From Bacillota bacterium (GTDB lineage Bacteria; Bacillota_I; Bacilli_A; Erysipelotrichales; Erysipelotrichaceae), in NCBI GenBank assembly GCA_023388535.1, contig JAEWFZ010000038.1, positions 62,001 to 126,000 on the forward strand: a stretch of 64,000 nt of DNA. Direction: 5' to 3'. Of the stretch, positions 7,415 to 17,364 are shown one piece after another. The stretch's first letter is position 1, and each line of letters begins with the position of its first letter. The translations under genes were made by a program, and so were the position numbers. A model generated the notes under the pieces. The model saw only the letters and a list, made by a program, of their open reading frames with translations, was not told the DNA's origin and did no database searches.

Positions 7415-10400
7415 ATGAGAAATATCAAAAGAAAGTTTAGCAGAAGCTTAACCGCTATACTTTCCATTTTTTTGGCCTTATCGGTCTTTTTTGTCCATGA
7501 GACAAAAGCTCAACCTATTGAATTAGGAAAAGGGCCTGTTGTTATCCACTCTGCTTATGGTGGTGGTGGAAATAACCGTGCAAAATTGAAGAACGATTTT
7601 ATTATTCTTCAAAATGTATCTGATAGTACCGTTGATATGTCAGAGTACTCAATCCAATATGCTTCAGCTGCAAAAAATAACTGGAATGAGAAAATATTAA
7701 CCGGAACTTTAGAACCGGGCTCTTATTACAAGATTTTGGCAATGGAGGGTAATAATAAGGATTTACCATTACCATTCGAAGACGCTGATTATGACTCTGG
7801 ATTTAATATATCCAGTACGGGTTTTAAAGTTGCGTTGGTTAAATCCCCAAATAAATTACCAGAGGAACCAACCAAACCAGAAGAATACCCATCCACAATT
7901 AATTTGGTAGATTTTTTAGGTGTCAGTAACAGCGCTAATCAGTACCTTGGAACAAGTTATGCGCCAGTACTGAAGAATGAATTAATGCTTGAAAGAGTAG
8001 CGTATGATGCAGAAAACAGTACGGATTATATAACTAAAGAAGCTACAATTGAAAATCTAGCTTATCTGAATGAACCAGTAAGTGGAGAAGTCAATAAAGA
8101 AGCATTACTGGCTAAGCTAAATGAAGCTAAAGCCATTGATGGCACTGAATATGTTACTGAAACCTTCGAAGCCTTACAATCTGCAATTACAGCCGCTCAG
8201 TCTGTATATGATAATGAAGCAGCCACTCAAGACGAAGTGAATGCAGAAGTAACAAAACTACAAAATGCCATAGGTGCATTAGAAAAGATCGATGCTTCAA
8301 CTGGAGCAACCATTGCTCTTGATACGATTGCAGAAATTCGAACTCAAGCTAAAGGCGAAACCGTTAAAGGTAGCGGAACTATTACTTTTAAAGATAACCG
8401 TAACCTTTATCTACAAGATGCGACCGCGGGTATTGTATACCGTGTATTACAAGCAACCGCTGACCAATATAATGTTGGCGATAATATTGATTTTATCGGT
8501 GAGCTTGGCGAACACAATCAACTAAAACAAGTTGTAAATGGTGGTAAAACCTATAAACGTATTGTCATCAACTCAAAGGATAATGTTGTAGAGCCAAAAG
8601 AGGTTACCGTTTCTGATTTATTGAATAACGGTGAAGCCTATGAATCACAATTAGTTTTGATAAAGGATGCTACCACTGGTGTTTTATCCGGGGACAACCA
8701 AGCGATCCATCAAAACAGCTCAACAATAAATGTTTACCGTGGCGCTAAATTACCATATGCTGAAGGAACTAACGTCAATGTAAAAGCTGTGGTGACTCAA
8801 TTCCACACAGCCGACCCATCAGCAGGTTATCAATTAAGGATTCAAGACGCTTCTTGGGTTACAGAAATTATACCTGAGGGTCATTACAAGATTGCTGATG
8901 CCCGTCTTTTACCGGAGGAAAGTCCAGTTATTATTACTGGAGTTATTACCGGAATAGGTAGCGATCGCGCTTGGATCCAAGACGAAACAGGAGCCATCTT
9001 ACTTTATAGACCTACGCTTAACATTTTCAAAGTTGGTGATAAAGTTAGAGTTACAGGAAAAACTGCAGCTTTTAATCAGTTAATTCAAATTGCAACCGGA
9101 GCTACTTATGAAGTTCTAAGTAGTGGTAATTCACTACCAAAACCACTGATTAAAACGCCAACTGAAATCCAAGCTAATCTTTCTAATCTAGAGTCTCATA
9201 AAGTGATTCTAAATAAAGTAACGCTTACAACCTTAAATACATCAGGAACTTCGGTTTTCACTGGAGCAGATGGAACTACCATCGATGCTTACAGGATGCC
9301 AAAGCCAACCGATTCTGAGATTGGTCAAGGCTCTCTGGTTGATGTTATTGGTTTTGTCGATAATTTCGGAGGAACCCCACAAATTAGAATTTTGTCGGGA
9401 GATGACATAACTTTATCGCCTACTCTGTTTGATCCAATTCAAGATTCAGAGATTGTAGAAGGCATTACCTCACTTAAAGATGCGCAATCTCTAACTAGTG
9501 GAGAAGCCACCTTAATCGGTTCTGTAGCCTATAAATATGGTGGTAACTCTATTCTCATTCAAGATACGATAGATGGAGAAATCTACGGTTTTCAATTGTA
9601 TGACTATCCAAAATTCAATCAATATAATATTGGCGATATCGTTAAAGTAACAGGAAAGGTTGTACCTTATGGCGGTGTTCCTCAACTGAATCCAGTAAGC
9701 AATCTTGAAATAGTTCGCACTGAAAAACCTTATCAGCCACAAATATTAACCATACCGGAACTACTAGCTGGTAAAGACAATTACCTATCCGAGTATGTGA
9801 AGGTAGAATCAGTTGTTTTAGGTACATATAGTTCAAATAGCAATACACCTATAACGGATGACAGCTCAAATACGATAAATATTTATCGTGGGGCCGAGTT
9901 CCCATTTGGTGTAGAAGCCGGAGAAATGGTTCATCTTTTAGCCGGATTTTCGAAATACAATGCAAATTATCAACTACGGGTAGGTAGTTCAGCAGACTAT
10001 GTCGTTATCAACGATACCATGCCGCCTGTATTTACTGAGTTCACATTATTGAATCCAAAAGTAAATGAAGCTTTTGAGATTCAAAACATTGAAGTTAAAG
10101 ACAATGTCGGTGTGGCCTCCGTCACTGTAACGGTTAATGGTGGTGAACCGATTGAACTTATTTACAATGCTGAAACTGGGAAATATGATATTACAATTCC
10201 TGGTTCATTAATAACAACGGGAACGGTAACCCTCGTCTTTAAAGCAGTTGATGTCAACGGCTTAGAAGCAACCGAAGAGCAGAATCTCGAAGTTAGCGAC
10301 AAACCAGAAATTAAATCCGTAAAACCAGCTCCAAACACAGCAACTAAAACGGAAAAACAACCAGTTATTGAAGTAGCCTTTAGTAACGCTGGAGATGATC

Positions 10401-13400
10401 CAGAGGTTAAACTAACGCTAAATGATATGACAGTAGATATGGTGGTTGAAGGTGAAGTAGCTAGATATACGCCATCACAACCTTTAGATGATGGTGTTGT
10501 CGAAGCTGGAGTTACCATAACTCGTAAAGACGGTGCTGTTGGTGTTTATGCCTGGAAGTTTACCGTTGGTGAAGCAAGTTATAATTTCTATTTCGGTCAA
10601 ATTCACTCTCATACCGCTGAATATTCTGATGGTTCGGGCACGCTCGCTCAAGCTCTTGAGTATGCCCGTAATGCTCATCAATTAGATTTCTTCGCGGTTA
10701 CGGATCACTCAAACTATTTTGATTCCAAAGACAATCTTGGAACCTTCGATAATCCACAATCTGGATTAACTTCCAAAACTAATGCACCAGCGAGCATGTG
10801 GCAAACCTATAAAGAACAAATTAATGCCGCAAACGACGATGGTACATTTGTTACCTTCCCGGGATTTGAAATGACCTGGTCCGGTGGCCCTGGTCATATT
10901 AATACCTTTAATACCAATGGATTTGTATCAAGAAATAACCCATCACTAAACAGTAAAGAGAGTACTCACGAAGAAGTACTAACTCGTTATTACGCTTTAT
11001 TAAAAGAACAAGCAGGTAGCTTCTCAATGTTCAACCATCCAGGAAATACCTTTGGTACTTTCAATGATTTTGGTTACTGGGACCCTGCCATTGACGCAAA
11101 GATAAAATTATTAGAAGTTGGTAACGGTGAAGGATTGGTAGGAAGTTCCGGTTACTGGCCTAGCTACCAATACTATACCCAAGCTCTTGACAAAGGATGG
11201 CATCTTGCTCCAGCGAATGGTCAAGACAACCACAAAGGTAAATGGGGAGATTCCAACACGACCCGTACGGTGGTTATTGCCGATTCACTATCAAGAAGTT
11301 CTATCTTAAGAGCAATTAACGATCTTATGGTTTATTCCACGGAAGACGATAACTTTGAGGTCTACTTCACAGCCAACGATCTTCCAATGGGCTCTAGCTT
11401 TACGGATTCTCCAGAAACTATAAAATTTGTAGTAAATATGAATGATCCGGACGTTGGAGACAATATCGCTAAACTTGAAGTTGTTTCGAGTGGTGGTATT
11501 ATTGCTTATTCCAAAACTTTGAATACGAATTCAACTATAGAAGAATTCGAAATTCCTAATCAATCCGCTTACTACTACTTACGTATCACCCAAGCGGATG
11601 GACAAATAATCGTTACGGCTCCAGTATGGACGGGTTCGGTTACTTTAGTTGGAATTGATGGTGTAAGTAAAGACTCCGCCATGGAAACCGTTAATGAACC
11701 ATTCAATATCACTACCAATTTGTACAACTATGAAGCAAACGATTTTGTTATTGAAAAAATGGAATACGTGGTTAATGAAAAAGTTGTACATTCAGTTACC
11801 GAAGGTTTACCAATTATTCCTGCGAACGGAAAGATTGATTTAACTCATCCAGTAGCAGTCAGCAACGTTGGTGAACAATATCTGCAAGTAGTGGTTTCTG
11901 GTAACTTAAACGGCATGCCAATGATGTTCAATTCGTCGATTCGGATTAACGTTTACGACCAATCTCAAATCATGAAAGTCGGAATTGATGCTTTCCATGA
12001 TAACTTCTATATTTCTGGAGACTATTCTGGCTCGGACGCAAACTTTATCGCGGTAGCGGCTCAATCCGGTGCTATCGTTGAACATATTCGAGAAGCTTTC
12101 ACTTTAGAAAAACTTCAAGAGTATGATTTAGTTATCATTACGATTCCTTATCTAGGATTTGGTAAAGGCGGAAAAGCTTTTGAAACCGCTGAATTGGAAG
12201 CACTAAAACAATATGCGGCAGCTGGCGGAAACTTAGTCATTACCTCTAAGTCAGATCGTGGAGATGCGGCTAATGTTCAGGTTGCGGCCGATGTTTCCAA
12301 TCAACTACTAGAAGCGGTGGGCGCAAAAGCGCGTGTAGCTTCTGGAATTGTGGTTGACAACGAGAAGAAATCCAACGAAGCCTATCGTTTGAACTTCTCC
12401 GACAAGGCTAACTTCAATGAAGTTGATGAGTTATCGGAAGGTATCTTCAGTGATACCACTGGTTTATTCTCTTCTTACAACGCGGCTCCAATCTTAGCCA
12501 ATGGTGCTAATGAAATTGTTGTTGGTTATCCGACCACATGGGGAGCTTCCTACTTTGCGAACTTTAATGGTTCTGCTTACGTTCCAAACTATGAAACGGA
12601 CAAAGTGGTTGTTCCAATGGGAGAGGTTGCGGTAGTAACTACTGAGACGCTCTCTGGTGGTGGTTTCTTAGTTACTTCTGGTGTTACATTCTTCTCGACG
12701 TTTGAAGTTAAGACAGAAATGTTACAAGACAGAGATACAAGAACTGCTAATTACCGCTTAGTACAAAATATCTTAAATGCTGCTAAGCCGGAAGCAACTA
12801 TTACCCCTATCGCTGAAGTTCAAGCGGCTGAAGAAGGAAAATTCTTTACGATTGAAGGTATCTTAACTTCTAATGCTAGTGGATATGATACCGAAACAGC
12901 GTTCTTTGACTCAGCTTATGTTCAAGATGAAACTGGCGGAATTAACATATTCCCAATTGCTGGTAATTACCAAGCCGGCCAAAAAGTTCGTATTTCAGGA
13001 ACCACCAGTTCCTACAATGGCGAACATCAACTAAACATCTATGAAGTGAACTTGATAGATGCAACGCTCAATCCAATCGAACCTAAACTTATGACTACAA
13101 AGAAAGTTAAAGAAAATCTAGGTTTATTGGTGAGAGTTGAAGGAGAAATAACCAACGTAACTAAAAAAGATGGAATCATCGAAAGTATCACGGTAAAAGA
13201 TGATACAGGAGAGATTGTAGTCTTTATTGATGGTTATATTATGCCAAGCTATCTCATGGTAAATATTGAGGTAGGCAATACTATCAGTGCTGTTGGTTTA
13301 TCCAGTATTAGTGTTAATGATATTGGGGAACAAATTCAAAGAATCCGCGTTCGCAATCGTTCCGAAGTTGTAGGTACTCCTGTGACTGAAGAGGTTGATA

Positions 13401-14275
13401 AGAGTGCTCTCGCTAAATTAGTAGAAACAGCCGAGGCTCTCGATAAAGCGGACTACACTACAGAATCCTATCAAGCCTTAGAGAAGGCTCTAGCTACGGC
13501 TAAACAAGTCCTTGACGACGAACAAGCGACTCAAGAACAAGTCGATCAAGCTAAAGACGCGCTTCAAAAAGCAATCGATGGTTTAGTTAAGGTTGAAGAA
13601 CCAGAAGAGCCAATTGAAGTCGATAAGAGCTTACTTGCTAAACTCGTAGAAACAGCTGAGACTATCGATAAAGCAGACTACACTACAGAATCCTATCAAG
13701 CCCTAGAACAAGCACTAGCTACGGCTAGACAAGTCCTTGATGACGAACAAGCGACTCAAGAACAAATCGATCAAGCTAAAGCAAGGGTTCAAGAAGCAAT
13801 CGATAATTTAGTCAAAGTATCTAAACCGGTAGAAACTAGCTATATCCTTGTTGATGAAGCCACCGGCGTGAAGGTCTACGTACCAGTTGGTGCCTTTGAA
13901 AGCAAACCAGTGCTCGTGGTTAAACCCGTTAACTATCCGCTCAAAGACCATAAAACCTTAAGTTATGATATTTACTTTTTGATTAATGGTAAAGTGGTAC
14001 TACCAGCGGTAGAAGTCACGGTAGACATCATGGCCAAGGATATGGATGTCTCTAAGGTGGTTGTCTATCACGTAGGTGATGGTTTAGAAACAGTGAAACA
14101 TGTTGTGGTTGGTTCTAGCGTACGCTTTACTACAAAAGACTTCTCGGTCTATGTTCTAGCTGAGAAACAAGCCGATTTACCGAAGACCGGACACAGTATG
14201 GAAAGCTTAGGTAAGCTATCGATGTTGTTGCTGGTTGGAGGCTACTTGCTATTAAGAAAGCGCAAGAACTCCTAA
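7415..14275 (+). CDS. Giant sortase-anchored multidomain protein with PHP-type metallohydrolase
   Basis: This 2286-residue protein starts at ATG 7415, preceded by GGGAGGAAA. In order it has a signal peptide (to about residue 34, ending TKA-Q), a lamin-tail-like domain (35-200), a FIVAR helical repeat (225-295), six OB-fold-like modules (300-865, marked by repeated LQDATAG, IQDETGAILLY and NVYRGA), an Ig-like segment (870-965), a PHP/CehA-type metallohydrolase (1057-1330, with QIHSHTAEYSDGSG, VTDHSN, FNHPGN and NGQDNH), a class-I-amidotransferase-like domain (1517-1780), two further OB-like modules, two near-identical FIVAR repeats (about 1993-2135), a C-terminal beta domain, and LPKTG (2255-2259) with a hydrophobic helix and a RKRKNS tail. 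OB folds plus a phosphoesterase suggest a surface enzyme acting on nucleic acid or another phosphate polymer; that function is an inference. Confidence 0.8.
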   Translation: MRNIKRKFSRSLTAILSIFLALSVFFVHETKAQPIELGKGPVVIHSAYGGGGNNRAKLKNDFIILQNVSDSTVDMSEYSIQYASAAKNNWNEKILTGTLEPGSYYKILAMEGNNKDLPLPFEDADYDSGFNISSTGFKVALVKSPNKLPEEPTKPEEYPSTINLVDFLGVSNSANQYLGTSYAPVLKNELMLERVAYDAENSTDYITKEATIENLAYLNEPVSGEVNKEALLAKLNEAKAIDGTEYVTETFEALQSAITAAQSVYDNEAATQDEVNAEVTKLQNAIGALEKIDASTGATIALDTIAEIRTQAKGETVKGSGTITFKDNRNLYLQDATAGIVYRVLQATADQYNVGDNIDFIGELGEHNQLKQVVNGGKTYKRIVINSKDNVVEPKEVTVSDLLNNGEAYESQLVLIKDATTGVLSGDNQAIHQNSSTINVYRGAKLPYAEGTNVNVKAVVTQFHTADPSAGYQLRIQDASWVTEIIPEGHYKIADARLLPEESPVIITGVITGIGSDRAWIQDETGAILLYRPTLNIFKVGDKVRVTGKTAAFNQLIQIATGATYEVLSSGNSLPKPLIKTPTEIQANLSNLESHKVILNKVTLTTLNTSGTSVFTGADGTTIDAYRMPKPTDSEIGQGSLVDVIGFVDNFGGTPQIRILSGDDITLSPTLFDPIQDSEIVEGITSLKDAQSLTSGEATLIGSVAYKYGGNSILIQDTIDGEIYGFQLYDYPKFNQYNIGDIVKVTGKVVPYGGVPQLNPVSNLEIVRTEKPYQPQILTIPELLAGKDNYLSEYVKVESVVLGTYSSNSNTPITDDSSNTINIYRGAEFPFGVEAGEMVHLLAGFSKYNANYQLRVGSSADYVVINDTMPPVFTEFTLLNPKVNEAFEIQNIEVKDNVGVASVTVTVNGGEPIELIYNAETGKYDITIPGSLITTGTVTLVFKAVDVNGLEATEEQNLEVSDKPEIKSVKPAPNTATKTEKQPVIEVAFSNAGDDPEVKLTLNDMTVDMVVEGEVARYTPSQPLDDGVVEAGVTITRKDGAVGVYAWKFTVGEASYNFYFGQIHSHTAEYSDGSGTLAQALEYARNAHQLDFFAVTDHSNYFDSKDNLGTFDNPQSGLTSKTNAPASMWQTYKEQINAANDDGTFVTFPGFEMTWSGGPGHINTFNTNGFVSRNNPSLNSKESTHEEVLTRYYALLKEQAGSFSMFNHPGNTFGTFNDFGYWDPAIDAKIKLLEVGNGEGLVGSSGYWPSYQYYTQALDKGWHLAPANGQDNHKGKWGDSNTTRTVVIADSLSRSSILRAINDLMVYSTEDDNFEVYFTANDLPMGSSFTDSPETIKFVVNMNDPDVGDNIAKLEVVSSGGIIAYSKTLNTNSTIEEFEIPNQSAYYYLRITQADGQIIVTAPVWTGSVTLVGIDGVSKDSAMETVNEPFNITTNLYNYEANDFVIEKMEYVVNEKVVHSVTEGLPIIPANGKIDLTHPVAVSNVGEQYLQVVVSGNLNGMPMMFNSSIRINVYDQSQIMKVGIDAFHDNFYISGDYSGSDANFIAVAAQSGAIVEHIREAFTLEKLQEYDLVIITIPYLGFGKGGKAFETAELEALKQYAAAGGNLVITSKSDRGDAANVQVAADVSNQLLEAVGAKARVASGIVVDNEKKSNEAYRLNFSDKANFNEVDELSEGIFSDTTGLFSSYNAAPILANGANEIVVGYPTTWGASYFANFNGSAYVPNYETDKVVVPMGEVAVVTTETLSGGGFLVTSGVTFFSTFEVKTEMLQDRDTRTANYRLVQNILNAAKPEATITPIAEVQAAEEGKFFTIEGILTSNASGYDTETAFFDSAYVQDETGGINIFPIAGNYQAGQKVRISGTTSSYNGEHQLNIYEVNLIDATLNPIEPKLMTTKKVKENLGLLVRVEGEITNVTKKDGIIESITVKDDTGEIVVFIDGYIMPSYLMVNIEVGNTISAVGLSSISVNDIGEQIQRIRVRNRSEVVGTPVTEEVDKSALAKLVETAEALDKADYTTESYQALEKALATAKQVLDDEQATQEQVDQAKDALQKAIDGLVKVEEPEEPIEVDKSLLAKLVETAETIDKADYTTESYQALEQALATARQVLDDEQATQEQIDQAKARVQEAIDNLVKVSKPVETSYILVDEATGVKVYVPVGAFESKPVLVVKPVNYPLKDHKTLSYDIYFLINGKVVLPAVEVTVDIMAKDMDVSKVVVYHVGDGLETVKHVVVGSSVRFTTKDFSVYVLAEKQADLPKTGHSMESLGKLSMLLLVGGYLLLRKRKNS
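13391..13818 (+). repeat. Tandem DNA repeat encoding two FIVAR modules
   Basis: Two units (about 13391-13593 and 13616-13818, offset 225 bases) are nearly identical at DNA level, including the shared stretch encoding KADYTTESYQALE. A diverged third FIVAR unit lies far upstream near 8085-8300. The close identity suggests recent duplication or gene conversion. Confidence 0.85.
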
Positions 14276-14297
14276 TCAAACCCGATTAAAAACAAAC

Positions 14298-14337
14298 AAA
14301 AAGCGATTTTCAATCTTGTATGAGAATCGCTTTTTTT
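14298..14337. terminator. Bidirectional intrinsic terminator
   Basis: AAAAAGCGATT pairs with AATCGCTTTTT, with T runs usable on both strands. It separates the surface protein gene from the convergent gatD-murT pair. Confidence 0.85.
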
Positions 14338-14342
14338 AGTAC

Positions 14343-15707
14343 TTATTCCTTAGCTTTACTTATTAAACCCTCTTTTATGGTATTAACCTTTTTCAAGTTT
14401 TTAGTTCCCGGAATCAAGAAGAGGACATCCAAATCATCGATGGGAAAATCAGTTAGAAAATCAAGTTCATCCGCTCGACTGATAATCTGATCTTTAGGAT
14501 AGCCGGCTAATTCAAGTCGAGCTTGGTAATCAAGATAGCGTGCCGTCCCAATACCAACCCGTTTAATATGAGGATGATTTAGATATTCAAAATTCACATC
14601 ATAGAGATAGGCCACATTTTCATGTTCTTTACCATGTTCGTCGGTAGGGTTCGTCAAGATAATTCCTAGAGATTTGCTAGTATCGTATTTTTGAATATAA
14701 TCAAAAGCTCGAGTAACCGCAACCGGATTTTGATCTTTCCCCATAATCGTTATAATTTTTTTATCGTTGACGATGATTTCTTCAAACCTGGTTTGAGGAA
14801 ATTGAGGATTAGATACATAAGCAATAATCTCGTTAAGATCAAAGCCCATAACATGTAAGGTTACGATAACCACTAGAACATTATATAAGTTGACCACATT
14901 CTCTGAGGAGTAGTTAACCGTATAGTCTTCGTTCTCATGTCTGAGTATAAAATGATCATCAAAGGCTTGGGTAATTTGATAGTCCGGCTTTGGATTGCTA
15001 AAGCCACAGTTAGAACAGGCTGCTTTACCGATATGATGATAATGTTGAAATTCATAAGTCAAAGGATGGTCACAAACAGGACAGATGGTTAAATCATTAA
15101 TCAAATCATGACGAGATGTTTTTTCTTCACCAAGCGATGCGATGGAGAAATAGGTTCTTGGATTCTGAGGTTTTAATTGACTACTGATGAGATCATCAGC
15201 ATTGAGAATTAGATGAGTATCATCTTCAATGAAACGATTAAGTCGACTAAAGATAAACTCAACATTCGCATTTCTTCGATAGGAATCTCTGAAAAGATTG
15301 GTAATGGCTAAATACTGAGGCTTATAATCCGGGAAAATCTGACGACTGGCCAATTCATCCACTTCTAAGACAGCATAATCTTTGATTTTATCGCCTTTGA
15401 AGTTAAGTCCATCAATTAAAGCGGTAGTGGTTCCTTGTAGGATATTAGAGCCAAAACTATTATTCAGATAGGCTAAGTTTTTACTAGCTAAAAATCCAGA
15501 AACTAAATTAGAAACAGAAGTTTTTCCATTAGTCCCGGTAATAGCCACTCGTACTTTAGATTTTGGTAGATGTTTTAAAAGGTTTGGATCAATTTTCAAA
15601 GCAATTTGTCCAGGGGTATGGGTTCCATCTCGTCCCAGTAATCTCATGGCTTTTTTCGCTAGTTTCGATCCAGCCACCGCAACTCTATATTTTAAGTTTT
15701 GTTTCAT
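14343..15707 (-). CDS. murT: MurT-type Mur ligase (lipid II D-Glu amidation subunit homologue)
   Basis: The 454-residue protein has the MurT layout: DUF1727-type ends, a Mur-ligase ATP-binding core (GTNGKTSVSNL near residue 57), NNSFGSNILQG, VLEVDEL, NLFRDSYRR, NADD, and an inserted Cys4 zinc ribbon (CPVC then CSNCGF). MurT with GatD normally amidates the alpha-carboxyl of D-Glu in lipid II. The C-terminal region that in other MurT proteins carries an Asp completing the GatD triad (ADG-x-DVSW) reads HGKEHENVAYLYDVNFE here. The ATP-binding parts look intact. It overlaps gatD by four bases, and the order gatD-murT is reversed relative to the common order. Because the partner's active site is lost, the acceptor amine may not be glutamine-derived ammonia. 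Confidence 0.8.
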   Translation of the reverse strand: MKQNLKYRVAVAGSKLAKKAMRLLGRDGTHTPGQIALKIDPNLLKHLPKSKVRVAITGTNGKTSVSNLVSGFLASKNLAYLNNSFGSNILQGTTTALIDGLNFKGDKIKDYAVLEVDELASRQIFPDYKPQYLAITNLFRDSYRRNANVEFIFSRLNRFIEDDTHLILNADDLISSQLKPQNPRTYFSIASLGEEKTSRHDLINDLTICPVCDHPLTYEFQHYHHIGKAACSNCGFSNPKPDYQITQAFDDHFILRHENEDYTVNYSSENVVNLYNVLVVIVTLHVMGFDLNEIIAYVSNPQFPQTRFEEIIVNDKKIITIMGKDQNPVAVTRAFDYIQKYDTSKSLGIILTNPTDEHGKEHENVAYLYDVNFEYLNHPHIKRVGIGTARYLDYQARLELAGYPKDQIISRADELDFLTDFPIDDLDVLFLIPGTKNLKKVNTIKEGLISKAKE

Positions 15708-16432
15708 ACTAAAATCTCCGAAATCTGGCTATAACGACCTGATTTAAATTCTTCTAATCGTAACTGATAAGCGGCTTCCATAGTCTCAAAACCAAGAGGC
15801 ATCGACAAGCTTGGATCTAGTTGATGGAATATATGCTTCATAAATTTTGGATTTAAAGCCAAGAACGGTCCTACACAACTACTACCATAAAAATTCTTGT
15901 AATGAACGCCTTCGTGGCGTGATTTACGATTCATCCCAAAGCCCTTATCGACAGTAAAAAAGAAATCTTGAAAACTCGAATCAGGATAAAGTTGACTAAA
16001 TTGTGATTTATGAGCGGTAAATTCAAAACCATCGCCAGTTCCATAAATGTAATTGTTGATTCTAGGACGATATTTTTGAACCGTAGTAAAGTTGAAAATA
16101 TCAAGCGTTTCGATTAATCCGAAGTCCTCAAAATCAATGGATTTACCAAAGATATCTAAAGCATTCCCAAATACTAAGAACATAACGCCAGACTCAATCA
16201 AATCGATAATCCGTTGGCGATGCTTTATCAGTCTTTGATTCAATTTAATTAAGTGTTGTTCGGACATGCCGCCTAAATAAATTAAATCAACAGGATGGTT
16301 GATAAAATAAGGTTCTTCGTATAATGGTGTATATTGTATTTGATGATTTTGGAAGACTTGTTTAAGAATGATTTGGTGGCCATGTTCTCCAAACAAAGTT
16401 CCGGCATCATAAGCTAAAATCTCTACAATCAT
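15704..16432 (-). CDS. gatD: GatD-like glutamine amidotransferase subunit with missing catalytic Cys and His
   Basis: The 242-residue length and several motifs match GatD: DLIYLGG near residue 50 (DIFFIGGG type), the segment before the nucleophile elbow, and EGVHYKN at 174-180 (EGIHYKN type). But the elbow, normally ICGGYQFLG, reads VFGNALDIFG, so the nucleophilic Cys is Phe88, and GTYLHGP reads GSSCVGP, so the catalytic His is Val187. The GFENH element is GFEFTAH. Frame and length are intact, so this is a maintained protein rather than a decaying one. The start at 16432 has an AGGAGGTGG Shine-Dalgarno; an upstream in-frame Met would add a hydrophobic stretch without support. It is probably a structural or regulatory partner of MurT without glutaminase activity. 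Confidence 0.8.
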   Translation of the reverse strand: MIVEILAYDAGTLFGEHGHQIILKQVFQNHQIQYTPLYEEPYFINHPVDLIYLGGMSEQHLIKLNQRLIKHRQRIIDLIESGVMFLVFGNALDIFGKSIDFEDFGLIETLDIFNFTTVQKYRPRINNYIYGTGDGFEFTAHKSQFSQLYPDSSFQDFFFTVDKGFGMNRKSRHEGVHYKNFYGSSCVGPFLALNPKFMKHIFHQLDPSLSMPLGFETMEAAYQLRLEEFKSGRYSQISEILV

Positions 16433-16527
16433 GGGACCACCTCCTAATATAAAAATTATAACAAATAGATTAATAAATACCATACTAGAAAGCCTTTCAT
16501 GTTTAAGGGCTAAATTATGTCAATCTT

Positions 16528-16536
16528 TGATATAAT
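16528..16536 (+). promoter_or_regulatory. Extended -10 promoter giving a leaderless mRNA
   Basis: TGATATAAT ends six bases before the ATG at 16543, with no Shine-Dalgarno in the six bases between. The predicted first transcribed base is the A of the start codon. Confidence 0.6.
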
Positions 16537-16542
16537 AATTCT

Positions 16543-17364
16543 ATGGATAAAAAAATTAAGGAACCAAAGTCGATTATTCCCATCCTTAATCGACTCGTAT
16601 CGTTAGTGTTTTTTGTAGGGTCTGTCTATGTTGGTATGGATGCCTATCGTCTCTACCGAAAATGGGATCAAGTCAAAACAATATCAGGACATACCGAAGT
16701 AAGGATGTTGGGGAATCGGTTTTTATTACATAAAAATGTTCCCAACGATATGTTGGTCTTATATGCTGGACTAATTCTTTTATTAGCGGGATCGTTGTTA
16801 TTTTTATGTTTGAATTTTTTAAGCGATGATATTAATAAAGGCGTCCAATGGTTAAAGGATAAGTTAATACCTAAACGCTTTAAAAAGAAATCACAACCAG
16901 TTCAACCCGCCGATGAAGTAGATTCAGTAAATAGCGAAGCAAAACAACAAGAAATCGATCTCGAATTAACAACGAGATTCACCCTAAGCTTAGATGCTAT
17001 TGAACCAGAAACTAGCGAAAATCTTCAACAAGGCGTCCTGGTTCGACCAAAAGTTGTAGAAGACAACGAAACCAGCTTCAAAGAAACTGAAGCCGAAGCT
17101 TTAGAACCGATAACTAGCGAAGCGCTAGATAACGAAACCATTGAAATAGCTGAAACAACCCCAGAAACTGAAGAAGTGATTAAAGAAGCTATTCAAGAGA
17201 GTGAACAAGTAATTGAAACCAAGGATATCCAAGAATTAGCAGAAGAAGTCATGGAAGCCAAAGAGGTTCAACTTTTAGCGGAAAATATTGAAATTACCGA
17301 AACAAACGATGAGAATGTAGTAATCGAAGAAAACATGACCGAATCAAAATCGGATCAAGAGTAA
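16543..17364 (+). CDS. Two-helix membrane protein with acidic cytoplasmic tail
   Basis: This 273-residue protein has two hydrophobic helices (about residues 14-34 and 67-93) separated by about 30 residues, then a basic stretch (KDKLIPKRFKKKS) and a roughly 160-residue tail very rich in Glu, Thr and Ala with weak repeats (ETSE, ETEE, AEEVMEAKEV). The basic patch after the second helix puts the tail in the cytoplasm by the positive-inside rule. No family is recognised. The tail is likely disordered or coiled. The start codon coincides with the predicted transcription start, so it is probably translated from a leaderless message. Confidence 0.7.
   Translation: MDKKIKEPKSIIPILNRLVSLVFFVGSVYVGMDAYRLYRKWDQVKTISGHTEVRMLGNRFLLHKNVPNDMLVLYAGLILLLAGSLLFLCLNFLSDDINKGVQWLKDKLIPKRFKKKSQPVQPADEVDSVNSEAKQQEIDLELTTRFTLSLDAIEPETSENLQQGVLVRPKVVEDNETSFKETEAEALEPITSEALDNETIEIAETTPETEEVIKEAIQESEQVIETKDIQELAEEVMEAKEVQLLAENIEITETNDENVVIEENMTESKSDQE

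Noticed and set aside
10162..10681. Overlapping minus-strand reading frames inside the giant surface gene
   Set aside because: Low-complexity Ser/Thr/Val products that mirror the coding strand; no ribosome binding site or family.
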